Assembly (NCBI GenBank): GCA_905397405.1
Contig: CAJPVJ010000142.1
Location: forward strand, 1-33,172
Length of the DNA stretch: 33,172 bases
Origin: Oppiella nova
Taxonomy: Eukaryota; Arthropoda; Arachnida; Sarcoptiformes; Oppiidae
Direction: 5' to 3'
Positions within the stretch are counted from its first letter, which is position 1; each line of letters opens with the position of its first letter. The notes under the pieces were generated by a model, which saw only the letters and a list, made by a program, of their open reading frames with translations, had not been told where the DNA came from and searched no databases. Below, piece after piece: positions 20,462-30,120 of this stretch. A program made the position numbers and the translations under genes.

Positions 20462-21096
20462 AAAATCAATTTTTATAAATTCAAAATAATAATTAAAAAA
20501 CTAGTTTTTGATAATTAAAATATTAAAGTATTATAATATTAAAAAAAATAAATTATTGTTAGTCTTTTATATTTCAAACTTACAGTTTATAAATGAAATA
20601 ATATCAGATAATAATAGTACGAAAAACTTGACATACTGTATAAATATTTGTATTAAAGTACATCTTTTACTATTGGTACTGGTACATTACTAAAGTGTTT
20701 GACAAAAGGGTGTTTACCCGTTTATTTAGCTTTAAAAATCGTAGAATTGTGCTAGAACAAAATAAAATTTTTTGCAACTATTGTTTTGTGGCACCAATCC
20801 ATCGGTATGCCCAATTTTATATAGACATAAGGGGAAAGGCAGATATGACTGTCCATCAATAACACAAAAACTATAATATGTAGGTAAGTTTTGATTCTTG
20901 GAAATTATGCGCATGGTCAATATGAAAAACGTAAATTCTGGATTTTGAGAAATTTTGCCTTATTGATTTTTAAAAAATCTTTATTTGTGAAATTGTGATG
21001 ATTTGAAATTCATTAATTTCAGCAACTGTTCGATGGATCGGGGTGCTCTCACCTTTGTTCGAATTGTCTTTTAAATTACAAAAAATTATTTGCTTG
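20462..21096. other. Upstream region of the propeller gene, no further gene
   Basis: AT-rich. A 62-codon minus-strand frame at 20732-20920 has no recognised features. About 20940-21060 contains a mixed-composition stretch (GATGGATCGGGGTGCTCTC) whose nature is unclear. Confidence 0.35.
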
Positions 21097-21266
21097 CATC
21101 GATACTGTATATAGTGAACAGAATTTTCTAGGTTAGAAATAAATTTTCTCTATGTATTTTGAAAATACAGGTAAAGGTGTAAAACAATAAAACAGGTATA
21201 AAATAAATACACAGAGAAAATTTATTTCTAACCTAGAAAATTCTGTGCACTATATACAGTATCGAT
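21097..21266. repeat. Foldback element of about 170 bp
   Basis: The left arm 21097-21159 and right arm 21205-21266 are inverted copies of about 62 bp, both reading ATCGATACTGTATATAGTG inward, with two substitutions seen. The spacer is about 45 bp. It has no coding capacity and is a likely small non-autonomous DNA element (MITE). Confidence 0.75.
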
Positions 21267-21571
21267 AGATATTAGAATATTGTATGATGGCAGAGATTTT
21301 TGTTGTTTAAATAAATTTTCACACATATATATGGAATTTAATTCATATAAATTAGTATTAATAATAATTGAAGGACACGTATTTCCAATATAAAACTTAT
21401 TTATATTTTCATTTTAAGATTACCGTATTTGACACATAACTAATAATAAATACATTTATTTTAAATTCAGTATTAATGTAAATAGTTTAACTATTTAAAC
21501 GACTTAACTTGATTAATAGAATATTAATTTGATTAATTGCAAAATTAATAATTTGTAGTAAACAAAGTTTT

Positions 21572-21931
21572 AAAAGGTAATACGTTTCTTTGATTTCGCA
21601 AAACAAAATAAAACTTGTATGGAATTAATCTTAATTATATAACTAATAAGTTTGGTAGGGTGAGCCGTGCCAATACAACCCGGCTGATTTTATATGAATT
21701 TTTGATTATATAATTATTCTCTATGTGATTTGTATATAAAGCAATATTCGCGTATTTTAATTACTATTTCATTCAATGAATTTGTATTTTATGAGTAATN
21801 TTATATAATTATTCTCTATGTGATTTGTATATAAAGCAATATTCGCGTATTTTAATTACTATTTCATTCAATGAATTTGTATTTTATGAGTAATATTATA
21901 ATTCAATCAGTTGCACCAAGATTATTAGTAA
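21572..21931. repeat. Left arm of large foldback repeat
   Basis: The reverse complement of this arm occurs at 24231-24619. Shared landmarks are GGTAATACGTTTCTTTGATT at the outer end, GAGCCGTGCCAATACAACCC in the middle, and CAGTTGCACCAAGATTATTA at the inner end. The arm contains a 94-bp duplication on either side of an N (21706-21799 and 21801-21894). No coding content. Confidence 0.85.
21706..21894. repeat. 94-bp direct duplication flanking a single N
   Basis: 21706-21799 and 21801-21894 are identical, with the N at 21800 between. This is the pattern left when two contigs with an unmerged overlap are joined. The opposite arm has no duplication at this exact place. Confidence 0.9.
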
Positions 21932-22080
21932 TACCTTTAGTAAAATACATACTATGAATAGTTAATTATTGGAATGTTTTAATTCAAACAAATAGTGAAT
22001 ATACTGTATGAATCAATGTCAACATTAGCCACTATACTTTATACTTATAATATACAATACATGTATTATTTGTATTACTA

Positions 22081-24230
22081 CCCTTTTACGTGGGCTAGTC
22101 CCCGGTCGCCACTATCGCTATCTTTCGGGAACTATTAAATTTACCCGGGGATAAGATGATCTTATCCCCGAAAACACTACACAGCGGTACACTATGAACA
22201 CAGCGGTAGATCACTGTTTCTGGTCAGATAATAGCTCACGGGTCTCAACACTGACTGCCACTTTACCCCGTCACACCGGTACAACAGTCTCACACCTATA
22301 AATACCATGAGAAGTGAATTGAATTACCAGAAACAAACATGTGGACTCGTTCACCTGATTACAAACATTTTATTATTTTTACATATTTCCGAATTAGTAA
22401 TCAATTGTAATACAGAATACAATTAAGTTTAATTATCTATGATTTCAACATCGGATTCATCGTCTGTGTCTTCTGTGTCTGTAATACCAGTCTCTTTATT
22501 GCTGTCCTCTTCTGGGATCTGGTTTTCAATGATAATATTTATTAATTTATGGTGTAGTTTGTCGTCATCTCTTTTGACTCCCAAATTGCAATAAATGAAA
22601 CTTCTCAATTAAGCTGCGGTCGACTTCATTCCATGCGTTCAGACAGAATTCCGCTACTTTTGAATACGAAATTCTCTTTGGGTTTCCTCCTTTGGTGTAG
22701 TCTTTATCCGTCAATTCCCTATCCATCCATTGGGTCCAAAACTTCTTGACTTTGGCTTTTATACTTCTATTCCAGCTCAGATCGGCCGGTTGGAGCAACG
22801 GTGTCATACCACCGGGTATGACTGCCAGATGTGTGTCAAATTGGTTAAATAGTTGTTTTACTGCAACAGAGAGATGAGGTGTAGCTGAATCCCAAGTCAA
22901 GAGTGTGCGACAATCCCGTGGGTCTTGACGATTAGTGTGAGTGTTAAGGAAAAGACCCCCTGGCCTTTTACCGTATGTGGTATTAATCCAGTTTTCTAAG
23001 ACAGGTGTTACTGATCCTTTAGTTGCGACATATATATCTATGCCATTAGGAAACTTCTCATTGGGAATCTTTGTCAAATTCTTGAAAATGATTGCGGGCC
23101 GCACTTTTCTGCCTTGATTATCGGCACAGACCATTAACGTAAACCGCATCTTTTCATAGCCAGTGGTCTTCATTTTAACCGTATCGGCGCCCCTTTGTTC
23201 ATATGTCCGCAAAGTTGGAGAGTCGAAGTACATGGGGACCTCATCCATGTTTATGATAAGTTGGAGTCTTGAAGGGTCCGCTTTTCTCCAATTATCAATA
23301 AATTCAAAGTAATTTAGTGCTAAATTTCGGGCATTTTCGGGAATTTTTTGTCCCACACTCGTTGCCATTCTTGAGGTCATATTATTCCGTTCAAGATATC
23401 CCTGAAGCCATCCAGAACTACCTTTGAACGCTGGCAGATGTGTGTCTTTTTGTTTCAGTTCTTTATACACATCGATTGCCTTATCCATCAAGTCTTGTCC
23501 ACTAACAGATAATGATTTATCTCTTCTCTGTTTATGAAATTCAAGAACTTTCTCATCGACTTCTGGTATTAAAGGTATTCGCGAATATTGAAGGGTTCGT
23601 CGCTTTGCGATTGACATCAATCGATTGCTAGCCATTGCTTTGTGGTCGTCGTATTTGGTAATCCACTCCTTAATAGTCTTGAGGTCCACACCATAGCGTT
23701 TGGCGGTAATGCCTGCATTAGATCCTCCCTCATTCATATACCACTCGACAGCTTCTATCTTCGTCTCGATAGTATATGACTTCCGCTTTGTTTTGCGTTT
23801 TGCAATTGAAGTGTTGAGTGGTTGGTTTGTTTCAATGTCTTTGTGATGAATTTCATCATCTGATGACACGTTGACCACCTTTTCAATAACTGTTGTCTTT
23901 TTAATCGGTGTTTTAGTTTCATTGCTATTAACCTCTTTGTCTACTAAACAAATGTCATCATTAGTGTCCATCACTTGAGATACTAATTTGTCACACATTT
24001 ATAATGATTACATATAATAAGACAGACATGTGTTTATTACCGTATAAATACTATATGAAACACACATTTAAAAATCTTTTTTACAGTTTTAAAACTTTAG
24101 TTACACTTTTAGTCGCATATATTAGCTGACAGATGTCTATAAATTTGACAGGGGATAATATGATCTTATCCCCGGGGAAAATAGTACTATTTTCTACCGC
24201 TAGAGCCGGTGATAAGCCCACGTAAAAGGG
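22081..24230 (-). mobile_element. Tigger/pogo-like DNA transposon, nearly intact copy
   Basis: The element is 2150 bp between TA target duplications (22079-22080 and 24231-24232). Terminal inverted repeats (about 25 bp) start CCCTTTTACGTGGGCTA at 22081 and end in the complement at 24230. The subterminal palindromes lie at 22146-22170 and 24151-24174. It inserted at the inner edge of the right arm of the foldback repeat: the flanks GTATTAC-TA and TA-ATAATCTTGG rejoin into sequence seen inverted at 21914-21936. It carries one minus-strand transposase gene. Confidence 0.92.
22565..23998 (-). CDS. Tigger-like DDE transposase (C-terminus frameshifted)
   Basis: 477 residues. An N-terminal linker is followed by a helix-turn-helix (KRKSYTIETKIEAVEWY to VDLKTIKEWITKYDD, about 67-116). 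A CENP-B-type second DNA-binding domain follows (EKVLEFHKQRRDKSLSVSGQ to GYLERNN, about 147-206), then the DDE_1 catalytic domain: Asp in IINMDEVPMYFD (about 250), Asp in LLTWDSATPHLS (about 361), and the third acidic residue in PLLQPADLSWNRSIK (about 397). This is the order of pogo/Tigger transposases. The last residues (FHLLQFGSQKR) come from a 2-bp deletion after LIEK. The other copy reads on as SFIYCNLGV..., the usual form of the domain end, with a long acidic tail whose stop would lie at 22429. The catalytic core looks intact, so activity is possible but unproven. The start at 23998 is shared by both copies. Confidence 0.88.
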   Translation of the reverse strand: MCDKLVSQVMDTNDDICLVDKEVNSNETKTPIKKTTVIEKVVNVSSDDEIHHKDIETNQPLNTSIAKRKTKRKSYTIETKIEAVEWYMNEGGSNAGITAKRYGVDLKTIKEWITKYDDHKAMASNRLMSIAKRRTLQYSRIPLIPEVDEKVLEFHKQRRDKSLSVSGQDLMDKAIDVYKELKQKDTHLPAFKGSSGWLQGYLERNNMTSRMATSVGQKIPENARNLALNYFEFIDNWRKADPSRLQLIINMDEVPMYFDSPTLRTYEQRGADTVKMKTTGYEKMRFTLMVCADNQGRKVRPAIIFKNLTKIPNEKFPNGIDIYVATKGSVTPVLENWINTTYGKRPGGLFLNTHTNRQDPRDCRTLLTWDSATPHLSVAVKQLFNQFDTHLAVIPGGMTPLLQPADLSWNRSIKAKVKKFWTQWMDRELTDKDYTKGGNPKRISYSKVAEFCLNAWNEVDRSLIEKFHLLQFGSQKR

Positions 24231-24619
24231 TAATAATCTTGGTGCAACTGATTGAATTATAATATTACTCATAAAATACAAATTCATTGAATGAAATAGT
24301 AATTAAAATACGCGAATATTGCTTTATATACAAATCACATAGAGAATAATTATATAATCAAAAATTCATATAAAATCAGCCGGGTTGTATTGGCACGGCT
24401 CACCCTACCAAACTTATTAGTTATATAATTAAGATTAATTAGAATATTGCTTTATATACAAATCACATAGAGAATAATTATATAATCAAAAATTCATATA
24501 AAATCAGCCGGGTTGTATTGGCACGGCTCACCCTACCAAACTTATTAGTTATATAATTAAGATTAATTCCATACAAGTTTTATTTTGTTTTGCGAAATCA
24601 AAGAAACGTATTACCTTTT
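24231..24619. repeat. Right arm of large foldback repeat
   Basis: Reverse complement of 21572-21931. It is longer because 24314-24440 is repeated at 24442-24568 (127 bp, apparently identical, period 128). That tandem duplication covers the GGGTTGTATTGGCACGGCTC landmark and is not present in the left arm. The arms are separated by about 140 bp of unique loop plus the Tigger element. Confidence 0.85.
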
Positions 24620-24705
24620 TAGTAAAAAATGATATGTAAAAATATTATTATTAATGAATAATTTTAATACAAAATGTTTATATAATTCCATATTATCGGG
24701 TAATG

Positions 24706-26623
24706 TTACTTTATTTGTATGTCATAAATCTCCCTGATCAGTGGTCCAGTATATTGTTGATAATCTTTAAAGTCCTCATTACTAATAGATTTTTGTAATT
24801 CATTTATTTTACAGATATCGGCGAAAGTGTTCATTAGTTTACATAATCTTTCTTTTGAATCACAATCCGATCGACACTTTAATAGTAAATATCTTTGCAG
24901 TAAATAAATATACAATTGCTGTTCCAGTCTATCACCATATCAATTGAAAACATAGTTATAAGAAATTAATTATAGAAATAATAAAATATATTACTAGTAT
25001 CACGCAAAATTGACTGCAAATAAATTATTTAATCTACTATGATAACATGAGATTATAAACTGTGATTAGCATTTGATAATTCATTTTACTTTACAAACCC
25101 TTTCTCATATTCCCTCATACATACACATATTTGCAGTCAATAACAAGTGACTATTTGGTGCAGGTACAATTACCTAACATTATATCTGTGTTTAAGACCG
25201 GGTCGATTTGGGTTGAATAGTGTGATCGCATTAATCTAATAAATTAACTTAATTATAACTATGTTTTGTATATTATGTACTAACTAAAATAATTGCCATA
25301 CCAATTCCATAATGATACGATCCTTGTTCCAACATGGTAAAAATTTGTCTATATATTCCTCGAATAACTTTTGAAATGATACAAAGTATCCGGATATTTC
25401 ATCGTTAAATACATCAAAACCAATGGTAAATGAAGTCTCATTACCCTATAAGAGAGACCATTATGTAAATAAATTTCTAAATAAAACTTATTTCAATTAT
25501 GATTCATTTATATACCATGTATATTGTAAATTGTTTATCATCGTGGTTATAATACATCAGATTTCTAATAAACAACATTTCAGAGCATCCGTACTTAAAT
25601 AGGGTGTACTGGTCCTCATCGCATAGCCTACTAAATCCATTCAACCCTTTGCTATAATTAAGCAATTCTTTGACAATATCTTCAGTTCTTTGGGAGTAAA
25701 GCCTTACGTACTCTGATTTGTCCTTAAGTTTTATTATGTTTTTGGTGGACGGGTAGTCAAATATCTTGGATGTATTCAATAACTCTCCAATTTTATTGAT
25801 CTCTAATTCATTCAAACTGTTATAATCTGTGAGCTCTTTGAACAGCGGAATGACAGCTATTTTTTGTGACTTCTCATTGATATCTTCTAACTTATGTCTG
25901 CCTTTCAATGTCTCAATACTGTGATCCGAGTGCTCATCCAAAACACATCCTATTATATCATCCAAGAAGTTATTGTCACCACAATCACTAGATATGGTCG
26001 ACTCAAGTGGCCGTGGATTTGAGGGTTCATTCGCTTCTGAGGATGTGTTTTGACTTTCACTCAATTGTTTTCGTTTGCGTCTATTCTCTGCGACTAATTG
26101 TCTCCTTTGCTCCCTTTCCTCATCACCTAATATGTATTCCTGTCGTATTCAATACACAAAACAAAAACATTAATTTAGTTTCGTATGAATGGTGTTCAAA
26201 CAATAACTCACTTTTTTCATACCCACAGCCAAACATTTATGAAGTCTACATTTTGGACACAACTTTCTAGTGTTTGCATTGATTTTGCACTTTCCATCCG
26301 AAGGGCACTCCAATAGCTATTGAATGAACATTTCAAACAATTATAACCATTAATTTGAAATTATAGTAAAAACATTTTGTGTCACTTTTTCTAACATTAT
26401 CTTTGGGAGCATTCCTCCTGAAGAATGCTTTACATGAGTAACAAGTAATGGCACCAAAGTTTCGCCCTAAAAGACATTATAATTGAGACCACAATTAATA
26501 CCAGTAATCGCTACGTTATTTCAATATAAAACATAATACAATATACAATTTATTATTTTATCATTATTTACCGACTCCTTTATCGCTGCAAATCTCGCAA
26601 ATTTTATTCACATTTATTTCCAT
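24706..26623 (-). CDS. HR96-like (NR1J-type) nuclear receptor, copy 1, intact
   Basis: Seven exons with matching phases: 26572-26623, 26396-26466, 26212-26316, 25516-26139, 25302-25445, 25174-25235 and 24706-24928, giving 426 residues. The DNA-binding domain spans residues 9-76. Finger 1 cysteines are C9, C12, C26 and C29, and the P-box is CYSCKAFFRR. Finger 2 cysteines are C45, C51, C61 and C64, ending CRLHKCLAVGMKK. The hinge begins EYILGDEEREQRRQLVAENR, as in HR96-type receptors. The ligand-binding domain has the helix 3-5 signature (GLNGFSRLCDEDQYTLFKYG), LFNPNRPGLK in exon 6, and an AF-2-like end (GPLIREIYD). Role in the family: ligand-activated transcription factor, often xenobiotic or lipid sensing. 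Oddity: Tyr replaces the usual Glu at the first P-box position, which contacts DNA. The exon 2 donor (GTTAGA) is weaker than the GTAATA of its paralogues. Confidence 0.82.
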
Positions 26624-27475
26624 TTTTATTTATTTTATTAATATATTTCGATAATATCACTTAATTTTACCGAGTATTTACAAAATATACAGAAATATTA
26701 TACACTAAATACTAACAATTATGTTATTAATAAATTATTAATTTCTTTAAGTTTTTATTAATATTTAATTAAATTTTTATGTTAAAAATATAGTTCCTAT
26801 GATTAGATTATAAGAAAATTTTTACTCTCATTGTCATCAGAAAATACTTTTCTAAAATTATAAATATAAATATTGTTCAATAGTAGGAATATGTAGAAAA
26901 TAATGGTTTTGTAATTCACTATAGTTGAATATGAAAAATATGCTGTATAATGGACTGACAAGGACTAACAAAAATAATACTGTAATAATGTTTTACTCCC
27001 TTAAGCGATTGATTGTGTATTTTATCAGCAATCAAATGCAATTATCACAATATTTATAATAACTATACTGTATTATTATTATTCTACTGTAATAAATCTA
27101 TTGCACCGGTATAGCCAATGACATCTATTTTTGTACAAAATAAGATTTTCTTAATATTCTTAATTTGTTTAAAGTATTTATTATTTTGCAATTCTTTTCG
27201 TAAACCTTATTTATATTTTCATTATTTTTTTAAAGAATATTTGACACAACAATTTTAATAAATAAATTCAAATTTAAGATATTACCCTAATGTAAATAGT
27301 AATTTATTTTGTTATTGTAAATATATTGATTATTAATGTCACTGCAAAATAACACTTTAGTAGTTATATTTATATATTTTTTAATTAATAAAGTAAATAG
27401 TAAAATTTGTTCGGTTAAATAATTTAAATTTTATTCAAAAATTGTCTAGTTTATTTGTAATATAAATAGATGTTT
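26624..27475. other. Inter-receptor spacer
   Basis: AT-rich. It holds the duplicated 5' and 3' flanks of the array (for example the CGGTATAG.CAATGACATCTA-type block near 27105, repeated near 29640). No other gene seen. Confidence 0.5.
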
Positions 27476-29242
27476 TTATTCAGGTGTTGGGACATCATAA
27501 ATCTCCTTGATCAGAGGTCCAAATGTTGAACATATCCTTTAAGTTCTTCATAATCAAGAGTTTTTTGCAATTCAATCATTTTGTAGATATCGGCGAAAGT
27601 GTTCATTAGTTTACATAACCTTTCCTGAGATTCACAATCCGATCGACACTTCAATAGTAAATATCTTTGCAATAAATAAATATATAACTGCTGTTCGAGT
27701 CTATTATAGAAATAGAAAACAACAATATATTAATCGTATAATTATAGTATTATAGAAATTTATTAAATACTAGTAGCATTTAATACCTAATATTATGTCT
27801 ATGTTTAAGATTAGGTCGGTTCGGGTTGAACAGTGCGATCGCAGAAATCTGACAATTTTACGATTAAAAATAAATAAACAATTTAAACATGCAACATTTG
27901 TCGTACCAATTCCAATATGACACGATCCCGTTTCCATTGCGGTAGAAATTTATCAATGTATTCTCCGAAAAAATCCTTAAATTGTTTTATATGACTCGTC
28001 ATCTCCTCTTGAAATAAATCAAAACTAACTACAAATGAAGTCTCGCTATCCTATGACAGACACATTGCTACTATCAATGAATATATCGTATATTGAATTT
28101 ATACAAACCATGTTTAATTAAAAATATTTTTCATCGTCGTTATAAAACATCAAGGCCCTAAGTAGCATCATTTCGATGCACCCGATTTTAAACAGGGTTA
28201 ATTGATCCTCAGCGCATGCACTCGTAAATCCAGTCAATCCTTTGCAATAATTTAGCGCTTCTTTAACACTCTCATCAGTTCTGTTAGAGAAGATTCTCAT
28301 ATAATCAGCCTTTTCTTTAATAATTATTGTGTTTTTAGTAGCAGGGTAGTCAAATATTTTCGATGTTGTCAACAACTCTCCAATCTTATTGACCTCTAAT
28401 GCATTCAAACCGTTATAATCCGTGAGTTCTTTGAACATAGGAATGACAGCTATTTTCTGTGCCCTCTGTCTAATGTCTTTCAACATAAGCTTTTCATCCA
28501 ATGTCTCAATACTTTGATCCGTGTCGTCATTATTCACATAATTTTCAATTTCTATAATCTGTGCGCTCAGGTCCTCATCGGTGACGTCCAAAACACCATC
28601 AGTGATATCACACAAGAAGGAGTCATCAGATATGGTCGACACAATTGATGCAGGATTTGAGGATTTATTCACTTCTGAAGATGAGGTTTGGCTTTCATTT
28701 AATTGTCGTTTGCGTCGATTCTCTTCCACCACTCGCCTCCTTTGCTCCCTTTCCTCATCGCTTAGTATGAGTTCCTGTGAATACAACAAGTCTTATTTTT
28801 TTGGTCTAAATAGAGTTCAACAATAACTTACTTTTTTCATACCCACTGCAAAACACTTATTAAGTCTACATTTTGGACACAACTTTCTAGTGTTTATACT
28901 TATTTTGCACTTTCCATCCGAAGGGCACTCCACTAACTATTCACAATAATTCATGAATAATAACATCAATTAATTTACACTTTTTTCTATTACCTGTTCT
29001 TTGTTGGCATTCCTCCTGAAGAATCCTTTACACGGTTCACAAGTAATGGCACCGAAGTGTCGGCCTATAAGTCATCAGAGTTTGTGATAAATGATAATAA
29101 TAATAACTAGTTACTTATTCTTTATACAGGTAACGTATTAATTTAATATTAAGAAACTTGTATAAAATTATATTAATAATATTTATTTACCAATTCCTTT
29201 ATCGCTGCAAATCTCACATATTTTGTTCACTTTGATTTCCAT
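27476..29242 (-). pseudogene. HR96-like nuclear receptor, copy 2, pseudogene
   Basis: All seven exon positions of the family are present with GT..AG borders: 29191-29242, 28994-29064, 28832-28936, 28774 down to about 28113, 27907-28050, 27787-27848, and 27700 down to 27476. The DNA-binding domain is complete, with P-box CEPCKGFFRR. Two lesions break the ligand-binding domain. A TAA at 28118-28120 replaces the Lys codon found in copy 3, just before the end of exon 4. A 1-bp deletion near 27520 in exon 7 shifts the frame before the AF-2 helix and gives a TGA at 27511-27513, though GPLIKEIYD is still recognisable in the other frame. Exons 5 and 6 are open and conserved, so the losses look recent. 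A truncated product with DNA-binding domain and partial ligand-binding domain (294 residues) cannot be excluded. Confidence 0.8.
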
Positions 29243-30120
29243 TTTAATTAATATTCTATGAATTTATTTTAAGAATATATTTCCATATTAACATAGAATT
29301 TGATAAATTATTACAAGATATAAATACCAATAGTTTCATTAATAAATTATTATTTCTATTCAATAGTAAGGAACTATTTATTTTTCAAATATACTTATGG
29401 CATTTTAAACTAATGAATAAATTAATATTACTGTAATCAGTAAACTTTTTAAATAATTATAAATAGTATAAATGTGCAGTAAATAATGGATTTGTAATCC
29501 CACTTACATATGAAATATGCTGTATAATAGACTAACAATATAATGCTAATAAACTTTTATGATGATTTGTTTTAGTACTTTCGGTTTGTACGATATCAAC
29601 AATTAACAAAAGCTATATTTATATCACAATTCTAATACATCGGTATAGATAATGACATCTACCTGGATAAAAATTAATGGTTTTATTAGAATTCCTAATT
29701 TGATTAAAGTTAAATTTACAGTATTAAGTAATTCTTATGGTAATGATATCAAAAGTGTTGTGCCAGTACTTATTACTTTTTACTTCTACTTATTAAATGT
29801 TTTAATAACTTTCAATTTATATACATGATATATTAAATAATTATATTTGCAGCACAGGTATTTATTATAATAAAAATTATAAAAACTTATGTTTTTAAGA
29901 GTATTTGTCACAAGATTTATAATAAATGTTGTAAATAGTAATTTATTTAATTATTGTAAATAAATTGGTTATTATTGTGATAGTAAAATGATAATAGTAA
30001 AATATATTTATATATTTTAAAATTTTAAAAACTAGTAAATTATAATATTTAAACTGTTAAATAATTTAATTTGTCATAAACAATTGATTAGATTTAATTT
30101 TAATATAATTATAGAGATGT
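29243..30120. other. Inter-receptor spacer
   Basis: AT-rich duplicated flank of the array, corresponding to 26624-27475. No additional gene or RNA seen. Confidence 0.5.

Noticed and set aside
20732-20920. 62-codon minus-strand frame
   Set aside because: No motif, no paralogue in the window and no splice partners found; may be chance or an old fragment.
24081-24287. 68-codon frame crossing the Tigger end
   Set aside because: Runs from the transposon across its terminal repeat into the foldback arm, so it cannot be an old gene.
26007-26270. Plus-strand frames opposite the receptor hinge (also 28581-28826 and 31219-31452)
   Set aside because: Antisense shadows of the same exon in three paralogues.
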